Below, piece after piece: positions 16,193-24,540 of a stretch of DNA of 64,000 bases; position 1 is the stretch's first letter, and every line of letters starts with the position of its first letter. This DNA is from JAJRRS01 sp965230275. Its GTDB lineage: Bacteria; Planctomycetota; Phycisphaerae; Phycisphaerales; Phycisphaeraceae. The position numbers and the translations under genes are program-made. The notes under the pieces are model-generated. The model worked only from the letters and a program-made list of their open reading frames with translations. It did no database searches and had not been told where the DNA came from. The stretch spans positions 1,550,001-1,614,000 of the forward strand of contig CBDDKO010000002.1 of the NCBI GenBank assembly GCA_965230275.1, given 5' to 3'.

Positions 16193-17347
16193 TTGCAGGC
16201 TGAAATTAAAAAGGACACGGTCTCCTACGACATCGATGAAGACACGAACGACGAGACGGTCGAGGTGTACGTATTAAGCCTGACCGGACGCGGCCAGGGA
16301 CACCAGTACACGTTCTGGGGGTTCGAGACCCAGATCCCGGAAGCCATGCGGGGCCGCATCTACAAGAAGACCGATCGCTACGGCGAGGAAGAGCTGACCT
16401 ACGCACTACAGGACGCCCACTTTCACATCACCACACTAGCCGACACCACTGGCGCCGCCGTCGAACGCTGTAGTTACACTCCCTACGGCGAACAGACCAT
16501 CCTCGATGCAGACTTCACCATTGACTCGGGCGGCTCAGACTACAACTGGACTCATGGCCACCAGGGCCTGATGCATGATCCTGAGACCGGTCTGATCCAA
16601 AACCGATATCGAATACGTCACGCACTGCTAGGACGGTGGCTGCACAGGGAGCCCTTAGGGTATGTGGATGGGATGAGCCTGTATCAGTATGTAAGATCGC
16701 AACCGCTCTATTTTGTTGATCCGACAGGACTTGAGGCAGAGGTTATCGACGAAGCATATTATGGTGGGACGGGTGAGTTATATGTTCCCGAGGGTTGGTG
16801 GGAAGAAGCGAATGCCCTAGATGAGATGGTAGAGTGGGTGCAGCCAGATAAATTCCCTGATCCGGATTCAAATAATAAATGGTCAAGGGAGTATCGTGAA
16901 AACTTTGCGCACTATGTAAAGGATATATACGCCACATACCAAGACATCTTTCAGGGACAAGACGGGTGTTGCGTGTTGGATCCTTGCACCTTGGCCGCCC
17001 AGTGGATGGGTGAATCATCGTGGGGCACGTCGGGACTATCGAAAGATGCGTATAACTTTGGCGGTATTAAAGGGGAAGGACCTGCAGGCCATTATGACTC
17101 GGAGACGGGCGAGCATTTCGACGGGCAAGATGTGACTATTGTGGATGAATTCAGAGCATATAATAATATACTAGAGTTCATGGATGACTACACTCGCTTG
17201 ATATGCAAGTATGATATATATGAAGACGCGAGAGGAAAATCTGGTGAAGAGTATTATTCAGCGATTAAAAGTGCAGGATATGCGACAGATCCCAGTTATG
17301 TAGATAAGAATATGCAACTATACAATCAGCTTGGGTGCGGTCAATGA
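16193..17347 (+). CDS. truncated RHS protein with GH73-like glucosaminidase toxin tip
   Basis: The frame is open back to 16097 (after TAG at 16094) and the extra sequence reads like RHS/YD repeat (ERTFTYDDGTTWNPPAGL), so the gene is a 3' fragment; TTG at 16193 is only the first possible start. Numbering from there, residues 80-180 are the RHS core ending (YTPYGEQ, HDPETGLIQNRYRIRHALLGRW, YQYVRSQPLYFVDPTGL). The tip after DPTGLE resembles FlgJ-type glucosaminidase: LAAQWMGESSWGTS with likely catalytic Glu274, YNFGGIKGEG, FRAYNNILEFMDDY and SAGYATDPSYVDKN. It should cleave peptidoglycan glycan strands. The following lipoprotein gene overlaps by ATGA. Without the N-terminus it probably cannot be delivered unless recombined onto a full-length RHS gene. 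Confidence 0.85.
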   Translation: MQAEIKKDTVSYDIDEDTNDETVEVYVLSLTGRGQGHQYTFWGFETQIPEAMRGRIYKKTDRYGEEELTYALQDAHFHITTLADTTGAAVERCSYTPYGEQTILDADFTIDSGGSDYNWTHGHQGLMHDPETGLIQNRYRIRHALLGRWLHREPLGYVDGMSLYQYVRSQPLYFVDPTGLEAEVIDEAYYGGTGELYVPEGWWEEANALDEMVEWVQPDKFPDPDSNNKWSREYRENFAHYVKDIYATYQDIFQGQDGCCVLDPCTLAAQWMGESSWGTSGLSKDAYNFGGIKGEGPAGHYDSETGEHFDGQDVTIVDEFRAYNNILEFMDDYTRLICKYDIYEDARGKSGEEYYSAIKSAGYATDPSYVDKNMQLYNQLGCGQ

Positions 17348-17751
17348 AAACCTTGATAACCTATTTATGTATTTTAGTAGCAGTGGCCTGTCTTAATTCA
17401 TGTAGCGATGCTTCCGAATCTGAGGTTCAAGTACAAAGCGAACAACTAATAATTGAATTGAATAATGTGCCGGAAGAGTGGAAGATTCTTGTGCTTGATG
17501 CAATTGATGGGCTGTCTCTAGCAAATGAAACTCGCTATAGCATCATTGTAGAAAAAAACGAGGATTGGCATTTTCTGGGACATATAGAGTTTAACCTGTA
17601 TGAGGATGGACCGGATATGGTACATCGGATTGATACATATCGATTGACCAGAACAGGGAAATTATATGTGATGAATCTGTTTGCAGATGATTTAGACGAT
17701 GTGTGGCGCCCTATTCAGGTCTGTAGTGGCCCAGCAGATTGTGAGCCATAA
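17344..17751 (+). CDS. lipoprotein, probable immunity protein for the glucosaminidase toxin
   Basis: The ATG at 17344 overlaps the toxin stop (ATGA), the normal arrangement for a toxin and its immunity gene. A 9-bp longer GTG start exists but would spoil the signal peptide. Residues 1-19 form a lipoprotein signal with lipobox LNSC (Cys20), followed by an acidic mature region of about 115 residues. Periplasmic lipidation is the expected location for protection against a peptidoglycan-cutting toxin. It does not match an immunity family that I recognise, and the assignment rests on location, coupling and topology. The gene is AT-rich compared with the core genome. Confidence 0.7.
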   Translation: MKTLITYLCILVAVACLNSCSDASESEVQVQSEQLIIELNNVPEEWKILVLDAIDGLSLANETRYSIIVEKNEDWHFLGHIEFNLYEDGPDMVHRIDTYRLTRTGKLYVMNLFADDLDDVWRPIQVCSGPADCEP

Positions 17752-18018
17752 AATGGCATTAATTCGAGCTGATCACGGGCGTGGAAGCGTTGCTTGTCTC
17801 TGGTCGGAGTGTCCAACATTGTAGAGCAGGACAGGAAGGACTCGAATAAGCCTAAAGATGATGCACGATAGCATAGCCAGAACGATGGCGACAATACGGA
17901 AGGCCGTTCAACCATGGCAGACATCAAATCCACAACGTAGGGTTTAATGAGCCAGCTTCGTTGAACAATCAACGGAGATGATTCATTCGGTTCTTTGACA
18001 AGTGCAGAGCAGTCTCGA

Positions 18019-19111
18019 TTAAGCGGCGCGGCGGTAGTGCTTTAACAGGCCCCCTAGCGATTTGGTGCAGACGACTTGGCCAAGCGGAGGGCTGTTAGCA
18101 CCCGTAAGCCGTAGGGGGAATTCGCCGGGGAAGGTTAGCACTCGGTTGCCTTTGGACTGATGCGGCCGGTGCTCGTTGTAGTACCCCACGAACGTCTGCA
18201 CGATGTGATCCATGTGCTTCAAGCTGAAACACACGAACCAGCGGAGGCATTCCTTCTTGAGCGTGGCGATCCACGATTCGGCATACGCGTTGGCGTTGGG
18301 CGCCATGATTGGCGTCTTAATGACATGAACGCCGACAGACTCGAAGACCGTGTTGAAGGCGATGGGGAACTTGGCATCCCGGTCGTGGATCAGGTGGGCG
18401 AATTCCAAGCCGTTCTCTAGAAGCCACATCTGAGCGTTGCGGGCCTGCTGCTGAGCCCATGTGGTATCGGGATGATACGTCGCCGGCGACACGAACACCT
18501 TGCGGCTGCCCAGGTGGATGAACGCCAGGCAATAAGCGGTCTTCTTTCCAAAAGGGTGTCCATATCGTCTTGCAGAAGTAATCACACGCCACCAGCGTGT
18601 TGAGATGCATCCTAAGGAAGACCTGCCAAGAAGAGTCACGGTCAACGAGCCTTCGGCCTTTACCGGGTTCGGGATAATGACCATGGCGGCGCAAGATCGC
18701 ATGGATCGTGGATTTACTGACGGGGCTCCCGAGTTTGATCAACTCACCAGCAATCCGGCGTGTGCCCCAAAACCGGTTATCCCTGGCCATGCGTAGGATC
18801 AGTCGGATGATCTCCGGGGCGATGCTTCGCCTGCGGCCGACCCGCCCCACCGCCCTGCCCTGGGCCTGCTCCTTGACCCAGCGTCGATAAGTTTTGAATT
18901 GCACGATGCTGATGATGCTCTTGACCTGATGATCCAGCTCCGAACCGATCTTTAATAGCAAGGCGCGCTCTTCGGGCGAACAGATCACACGACTCTTCAA
19001 CCGCGACTTGAGGATCGCATTCTCCGCCCGAAGGAAGCGGATGTGGGCATCACGACGGGCGGCAAACGACTCGCAGATCAACCAAACCAATGCATAGAAC
19101 GGTTGCAACAT
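18019..19111 (-). pseudogene. DDE (integrase-core) transposase, frameshifted
   Basis: Two overlapping minus-strand frames together encode about 365 residues of an rve-type transposase. The first (start 19111) has a helical N-terminus, an HTH-like RRWVKEQAQGRAVGR segment, RFWGTRRIAGELIKLG and the first catalytic Asp in LVACDYFCKTIWTPF. The second picks up at GKKTAYCLAFIHLGSRKV and contains the second Asp (LIHDRDAKFP) and catalytic Glu (NAYAESWIATLKKECL). The switch lies near 18548-18556 at a CCAAAAGGG run. This could be a real frameshift, a programmed one, or a sequencing error. IS3/IS481-like grouping is likely, but clear terminal repeats were not found. Confidence 0.8.
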
Positions 19112-19505
19112 CCTCGCCCTCCCCTACTCGTAAGTGCTGTATTGGCCGGAGTCCGACAATACTGGACACCCCCGGAGCCCCGGAGACACCCTCGCAACGG
19201 CAACATTCTACCGCAGCGGCGTCACGATCTATGCAAGACATGGTCAGAGTGAAGAGTGACCCAAGAAGTGACCAATATCTGTGGCTCAAAATCGCCAACC
19301 AGAGACAACAACAGCAAATATCCGAGACTGCTCTAACACCCCACGACAACAAGGTTTAGAAGGCAATTCATTGCCTAGCAATAAGTTGTGGATTTCGCCC
19401 CGAGCGAATCCCTCCCTCTCCGCCTCACCTGTGATGAAGCTGTCGACCTGATCCGGGCTCGTTATCGTTACCTAGATGGGCATCTAATTCTGGATCGTGA
19501 TCACT
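19112..19505. other. intergenic stretch with second att-like repeat
   Basis: No believable gene. It contains the sequence upstream of the transposase, with TCCGACAATACTGGACACCC near 19151-19170, which could belong to the element's end, and the second 19-bp tRNA-Ser-like repeat at 19405-19423. To its right, GC content rises and the carbohydrate locus begins. Confidence 0.5.
19405..19423 (+). repeat. tRNA-Ser 3'-end-like direct repeat, candidate att site (copy 2)
   Basis: Identical to 15800-15818 over 19 bases and in the same orientation, with different flanks on both sides (CCCCGAG before, CTCACC after). No tRNA 5' half and no clear terminator are adjacent. With copy 1 it brackets the RHS toxin, immunity gene and transposase remnant, as if a second small element had integrated in tandem. 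Confidence 0.65.
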
Positions 19506-22500
19506 TCACGCCCGTACGGCGCCTCGGGGGATGGTTACATCGATGCGTTCGATTGCGCCGGTGCGATCAAACACGAGTTTGGAGATGTCCTGCGGGAGGG
19601 TGTCGCCGGCGACCTGTTGGGATTGGCCGTCTCGGCCCGTCACCGTGATCTGCATCTCACCGAGACCGAGGTGGTAGACCACGGGCGTCTGGCAGATCGT
19701 GAACGCGACGGTCTCTTCGGGCAGTTGGATGCTCCTGGTTTCACCGTCGACGGCGTAGTAATTGAACGCGGCCTCGAACTTGAGGAACTCATCGCTCGGG
19801 ATCAGGGTTGGTGTGAAGCGCAGCTTGCCGTCGCTGACGATCATGCCCAGCTCGGCGTGGCGTGTGAGGACCTCTTCCTTGACCTGGCCGGTCATGCCGG
19901 GCTGACGCGCGCCGGAGTGGCCGGGTGTGTGGGAGTACGGGTCGGTCGGGAATGCGCCGTACTGCTCGGGCGTCTTGTTGAAGCCCAGCCCGTGACGGAC
20001 ACGGTGGTAGGCATCCGCCAGCCGGCCGACCAACTCGTCGGATTCTCCATTATGAATCGCCTGCAGGTAGCACTCGTGTGTGGCGAGCAGCAGCTTGGCG
20101 ACCATGTGCCAGTAGATACAGCCGAGGCCTTCGTAGCCGTACATCCCGCCGGACCGGCCGGTGAACAGCTTGTGCTTGAAGACGCTCTCATAGAGGTCGC
20201 GCACCGACTGGGCGTCCTGCTGAACAAACTGCTGCATGCCGGGCTCGCCGGCGATCGTGTCGAGCGCCTCGTTGAGTTGCTGGACCGTGCTGAGTTTGCT
20301 GGCGAAGCGGTACCGGCCCTCGGCGTCCTGGTAGATGATGCGTTCGTCGCCGGATTCGAGCAGCTTCTTGAGCAGCGCCGATGCCTGGACCTGATCGGCG
20401 GGCGGATTGTTCTTGGTGAGGAACCCGGGTAGCTCGCGGTTGGGGTACAGCATGTAGCTGTCCTGGTCGGGCCGATAGATCGCGCTGTCGTGCATGGCAT
20501 CGAGTACCTGCAGCGCCTGCTCGGCAGATAGGACGCCGCTACTCAGGACGGCGACCTGACCCTCGAGCATCTCATAGAGATAGCGCACCGCAACGCTGTC
20601 CTGATTCGGCGAGAGCTCCATTAGGTTGTAGGCGTGGTACATCCCGTCTTCGCGTCGGTTGGCCTGGATACTGTGATCGACATGGCCGAGCGCCTGGTCG
20701 ATCAGCTGATCGATCCGCTCACACGCAACAGTGGTTTTGCCGGAGAGCCCCTGCTTGTATAGACCGTCACGGTACTTGCCGAACGCCGATCCCAAGCCGT
20801 CGAGCATGCGCTTGCGGTCTGCATCGCTGACGCGCCCGTCGGCGCTAGGCGGTTGCTGATCACTGAGCGCGGCAAGGACGCCTTCGAGCCACTGCGCCAC
20901 CTCTTCGGTGATCTGCAGATCGTCGCCGGGGACCGAGGCGAACAGCGACTTGCAGAACGCTAGGTATCGGCGGAGGTAGCAGAGGGTGACGACGGACAGG
21001 CCGTTGCCGACCAGGGCGTTGTTCGCGTCGTTCCACTCGGGGCGCTGGGTGTTCAGCCAGATGCCGCCCTCAAGCACGAGGTTGCTGAGCTTGGCCAGCG
21101 CGGGGACTAATAGTTTCTCGGCCAGGCTGACGTGCACGATGTTGCCCTCGGCGTCGGTCAGGAGCCGGCCGTCGGCGCCAATCGCCGCGACGCGCTTGCC
21201 GACTTCACGTTCGCGGGCGTGATCGAAGTCGATCGTTTCGTAAGGATTCGCCAGCAGCTTGTCGTAGGGCTTGATGGTGTACGGCACATCGGCGTAGCTG
21301 AATATCTCGCGGGTCATCATTGCGCCGAGTTCATCGGGGTAGTAGCCGTGCAGCGCTTCGAGCAGGCGGAGCAGGTAGACGATCTGGTGATCGCCCCAGT
21401 AGCCGATGTTGCTGAACGGGTCGTGTTCCTCGACGAGTTCCCAGTCGATGCCGTCGGAGGTAATACGGTAAGGGTTGTAGCCGTCGGCGGTCGAGGCGTT
21501 GACGAACTTGGCGATGATGCTGGACAAGAACCCCGGGAAGCTCAGGCACAGGGCCTCCCAGTTCTGGAAGATGTCGCGCCAGTTGCCCTGGTAGGCGAGT
21601 TTGCGGTTGCCGTGCTCGTCCTTGAGGCGGATATCGAAGTGGTTCCATGGCCGGCTCGGGTCGCCGTGGCGCCGGCTGAAGTACAGCGGCAGGTATTCGT
21701 AGCACAGGCGGACCAGGTCCGCGTCTTGTGTTTCCGAGGCGTGTTCGAGGACGCTGCAGATCGTGGTGACGTCGTCGAGCTTCTTAAAGAAGTCTCCATG
21801 ACGATCGGCGATCGGCTTGTTGCGTGATGTGATGAAGTGAGCCAGGTCGTCGCGCGCGATGTTGTAATGATCGTTGAAGACGCCGCCGCGCATGTTGTTG
21901 AACAGGACGTTGGCGAAGTGGTGAGCGGACATCATCTGCGAGCCGGTGGTCTGCAGGCCGTCGGCGCTGGCGACGTTCTCACGGAGGTTGGCGTTGGCCT
22001 TTCTGCAATCCTGCTCGACGGCCGCGATCAGGTCTTGGCCCTGCCGGATCGAACGACGCAGCCCTGCGATACGCTTCTGGTCCTGAGCCACGTCGGCGAC
22101 GATGTACCAGTGCCGCTGCCGGCCGGGCTCGACCGACAGGCTGGCGCGCAAGAGGTAGGCGGACTTTCGGCCCTTCAGAAGCTGCTGCTCCGGAATCTCG
22201 GCCCGGCGACGGAAAGCGTCCACATGCTCGGGTCTTAAGCTGACGCGCGGCGAATCCAGGCCCTGTGACCAGATGCTTGTGGCATACATGGTTTCGCCGG
22301 GCTCGGGTTTGTCGACGATCATCGAGCTGAGCATGTAGACCCCCAGCCCGGTCTCGGGATCGATCTCGCTGTGTTTGTAGGCGTCGGCCAGGCAGTGGCG
22401 CATCTGATGAGTCATCGCGGTGATGCCGTAGGGCAGCGGGTTGAGTAGGCCGTCCATCAGTCGGACCGACATGTCGGCGTCCCCGGCATTCGCAAGCGTG

Positions 22501-22991
22501 GCGCGTCGGACGAAGCCGAAAACTTCGCTGAAGCACCAGCGGTAGCGGAAAGTCAGGTCCAGGTCCTGATTGATCTCTTCGAAGATGACCGCGTTACCCA
22601 GTTCGCTCTTATATAGATGCCGGCGGATGTTGTAGTGATCGGAGGCGGATTGTGTGAACGGCTCCCACAATGTCTCGGTCCCATCGGGCAGGCTGATCCA
22701 CAGCACGGTGCGTGGGCCGTTGATGCCGTGGGTCTGGTAGAGCTTGTCTTCACAGTCGTAGGGAAACAGCGCGAGGTCGGGGTTCGCCCGGCCTGTGGTC
22801 AGGCCGCCGGAGCTGGCGACGTACATCCAATGGTCCGAGTCGCTGACGATACTCATCAGGAACGGATCGAGGCGGTCGTAGTCGCGGATGGCGTAATAGG
22901 ATTCGCCTTCGATGCGGGTGAATCCGCCGGTGGGCTTGATCGTCGGATCGTCTTGCATCATGGGGAACATCGTCTTCGCTTCGCCGAGCAT
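19506..22991 (-). CDS. GH94/GH149-type phosphorylase, probable beta-1,3-glucan phosphorylase
   Basis: 1161 residues, cytoplasmic (no signal peptide), GAAGGA ribosome-binding site. The N-terminal beta-sandwich (about 20-300, YYAIRDYDRLDPFLMSIVS; SGGLTTGRANPDLALFPYDC) and an alpha-helical toroid with WNDANNALVGNG around Asp655 correspond to the catalytic layout of GH94-clan phosphorylases, where that Asp is the general acid. The great length and the WNDANN variant (rather than the DWNDG of cellobiose phosphorylase) fit GH149 beta-1,3-glucan phosphorylases best. It would split beta-1,3-glucan oligosaccharides with phosphate into glucose-1-phosphate. It is divergent from a LacI regulator and near three GH16 genes. 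Substrate is inferred; GH161 or another GH94-like specificity is possible. Confidence 0.8.
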   Translation of the reverse strand: MLGEAKTMFPMMQDDPTIKPTGGFTRIEGESYYAIRDYDRLDPFLMSIVSDSDHWMYVASSGGLTTGRANPDLALFPYDCEDKLYQTHGINGPRTVLWISLPDGTETLWEPFTQSASDHYNIRRHLYKSELGNAVIFEEINQDLDLTFRYRWCFSEVFGFVRRATLANAGDADMSVRLMDGLLNPLPYGITAMTHQMRHCLADAYKHSEIDPETGLGVYMLSSMIVDKPEPGETMYATSIWSQGLDSPRVSLRPEHVDAFRRRAEIPEQQLLKGRKSAYLLRASLSVEPGRQRHWYIVADVAQDQKRIAGLRRSIRQGQDLIAAVEQDCRKANANLRENVASADGLQTTGSQMMSAHHFANVLFNNMRGGVFNDHYNIARDDLAHFITSRNKPIADRHGDFFKKLDDVTTICSVLEHASETQDADLVRLCYEYLPLYFSRRHGDPSRPWNHFDIRLKDEHGNRKLAYQGNWRDIFQNWEALCLSFPGFLSSIIAKFVNASTADGYNPYRITSDGIDWELVEEHDPFSNIGYWGDHQIVYLLRLLEALHGYYPDELGAMMTREIFSYADVPYTIKPYDKLLANPYETIDFDHAREREVGKRVAAIGADGRLLTDAEGNIVHVSLAEKLLVPALAKLSNLVLEGGIWLNTQRPEWNDANNALVGNGLSVVTLCYLRRYLAFCKSLFASVPGDDLQITEEVAQWLEGVLAALSDQQPPSADGRVSDADRKRMLDGLGSAFGKYRDGLYKQGLSGKTTVACERIDQLIDQALGHVDHSIQANRREDGMYHAYNLMELSPNQDSVAVRYLYEMLEGQVAVLSSGVLSAEQALQVLDAMHDSAIYRPDQDSYMLYPNRELPGFLTKNNPPADQVQASALLKKLLESGDERIIYQDAEGRYRFASKLSTVQQLNEALDTIAGEPGMQQFVQQDAQSVRDLYESVFKHKLFTGRSGGMYGYEGLGCIYWHMVAKLLLATHECYLQAIHNGESDELVGRLADAYHRVRHGLGFNKTPEQYGAFPTDPYSHTPGHSGARQPGMTGQVKEEVLTRHAELGMIVSDGKLRFTPTLIPSDEFLKFEAAFNYYAVDGETRSIQLPEETVAFTICQTPVVYHLGLGEMQITVTGRDGQSQQVAGDTLPQDISKLVFDRTGAIERIDVTIPRGAVRA

Positions 22992-23431
22992 GGGTTGGTC
23001 CTTCGAGCGTGTGTTCGCGTGGTTATGTCATGCAGTTCGTGTGGGCTGGATCGAGCGGGTCGGCGTGATGGCGAGACCTTGCCGTACGCGCGGCATGGTG
23101 TTGAGGTACCGCTGCCACAGCCACCGATTCGTTTTTGCGTAACAGTTTCTTTTACTGAATCACATTTTCCTATATTTAGAACAGAAAGTCAACGCAATAT
23201 GTGTAACAGACAAAGTGAATCTATCGCGATATACATCTCTCTATGAATTGCTTCATATATATGTTAAATATGTGTTTATTAAATATTAGCCTTGTTCCCC
23301 AAGGAGCCGTCCTCCACTATTCATTCACACTAGGGGTCATAAACGGTGGGTCTGATACTGATTTGCGATAACCTGATGCTAAATTTGCACTGGGTATTGA
23401 TAAAGTGTTTCTTGGTATGTACCATACCGGT
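22992..23431. promoter_or_regulatory. divergent control region between phosphorylase and LacI gene
   Basis: 440 bp without a gene, becoming strongly AT-rich between about 23130 and 23300. It serves the phosphorylase to the left and the LacI gene to the right. It contains GCGTAACAG (23137-23145) and TGTAACAGA (23202-23210); the latter 9-mer recurs at 26121-26129 before the second LacI gene. The LacI-proximal end has alternating inverted repeats of GGTATG/CATACC from 23414 to 23435. No confident -35/-10 pair could be singled out. Confidence 0.55.
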
Positions 23432-23435
23432 ATGG
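23422..23435. promoter_or_regulatory. palindromic candidate LacI-family operator over the regulator's start codon
   Basis: CCATACCGGTATGG is a perfect 14-bp palindrome with a central CG, the form typical of LacI-family operators. It overlaps the ATG at 23432. A further GGTATG at 23414-23419 pairs with CATACC at 23423-23428, so two overlapping dyads exist. Autoregulation by the downstream LacI protein is the simplest reading. Confidence 0.5.
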
Positions 23436-24493
23436 CAAGCATCCGCAACGTCGCAAAAGAAGCTGGCGTCTCGATCGCCACCGTGTCACGCGTACTCAAC
23501 AGCCACGCCTCTGTCGGGGAAGACATCCGCAAGCGTGTGCTGCATGCGGCCAACCGGCTGGGGTACATTTCCAATGTCGGGAAGCGCGCCACGACCTACC
23601 TCGCGTTCGCCTACACGGGACCGACCTCGCTTAGTTCGCCATACGACGCCATGCTGCTGGAGGGAATCAGCCAGGCGATGGATGAGACAGACTTTGATCT
23701 GGCGATCCTCAGCCCTCAACGCGACAAGAAGTCCAACGAATCCTACTCGCAGTTTTTCATGCGCAAGGGCGTTCGTGGCGCGATCCTCCGGACCACCACC
23801 GGGACACGCGGCATCTGCCAATCGATCGCGGATGAGGGCTTCCCTTCTATCGTGGTCGGCGGCCGGCCCGCACAGACCAACATGAACTACGCCTACGGCG
23901 ACTCGCTGCCCACAAGCCGGCAAGCCATCGAGCACCTGATCTCGCTGGGTCACCGACGCATCGGTATCGCGATGGGGCTCGTGGAAGATGCGGACCACAT
24001 GGACCGTCTGGAAGGCTACCGGCAGGCCATCACGTCACACGGTATCGAACTCGACCCAAAGCTGATCTACCGTGTCCCGCCGTCCCGGCCGGACGGGGCG
24101 CAATTGATCAAGCGACTTATGAGCGCAGCCGAGCCCCCCACCGCTTTGTTCATCACCGATCCTGACGTCGTGGTCGGCGCGATCAACCAGGCGCACCGCC
24201 TGGGCATCCGTGTCCCGCAGGATCTGTCGATCATCGGGTTCGACGACGGCGGCAGCCCTCAGGACGCATACCCGCAGCTGACCGCTGTGTGTCAGGACGC
24301 GCTACAGATCGGGTACGAGGCATCAGCGGCACTGAAACATCTGATCGATCAAGGCCCCGCCGACGCTGAGCCGATCCGCATCGCGATGCCGACGTGGCTG
24401 GAGATCCACGATACAACCGGGCCGCCGCCCAACGAGCCTTTCCGCGTGCTCCCGGACGGTTCCAGGGTCCAGCTCGCCGACACGGTGTCGTAG
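23432..24493 (+). CDS. LacI-family transcriptional regulator
   Basis: The N-terminal HTH is ASIRNVAKEAGVSIATVSRV, with hinge helix sequence following (LNSHASVGEDIRKRVLHAAN), then a periplasmic-binding-protein-like sensor domain (about 65-335) including the typical PTALFITDPDVVVGAINQAHRLGIRVPQDLSIIGFDD shortened pattern PTALFITDP...IIGFDD. An earlier ATG at 23417 would add MYHTG; I chose 23432 because the HTH starts at once. It is divergent from the phosphorylase and 48 bp upstream of the GH-A gene. It probably represses the glucan genes and is released by an oligosaccharide or sugar phosphate. It is paralogous to the regulator at 26366, with nearly the same HTH. Confidence 0.92.
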   Translation: MASIRNVAKEAGVSIATVSRVLNSHASVGEDIRKRVLHAANRLGYISNVGKRATTYLAFAYTGPTSLSSPYDAMLLEGISQAMDETDFDLAILSPQRDKKSNESYSQFFMRKGVRGAILRTTTGTRGICQSIADEGFPSIVVGGRPAQTNMNYAYGDSLPTSRQAIEHLISLGHRRIGIAMGLVEDADHMDRLEGYRQAITSHGIELDPKLIYRVPPSRPDGAQLIKRLMSAAEPPTALFITDPDVVVGAINQAHRLGIRVPQDLSIIGFDDGGSPQDAYPQLTAVCQDALQIGYEASAALKHLIDQGPADAEPIRIAMPTWLEIHDTTGPPPNEPFRVLPDGSRVQLADTVS

Positions 24494-24540
24494 CATCCCG
24501 TTCCATCGGTACAATACACCCACCGCCCCATCCAGCCTCT

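Noticed and set aside
19497..20432. Long plus-strand open frame opposite the phosphorylase
   Set aside because: It is antisense to a clear GH94/149-type gene and has the skewed composition (Val/Gly/Asp-rich) of a shadow frame in GC-rich DNA.
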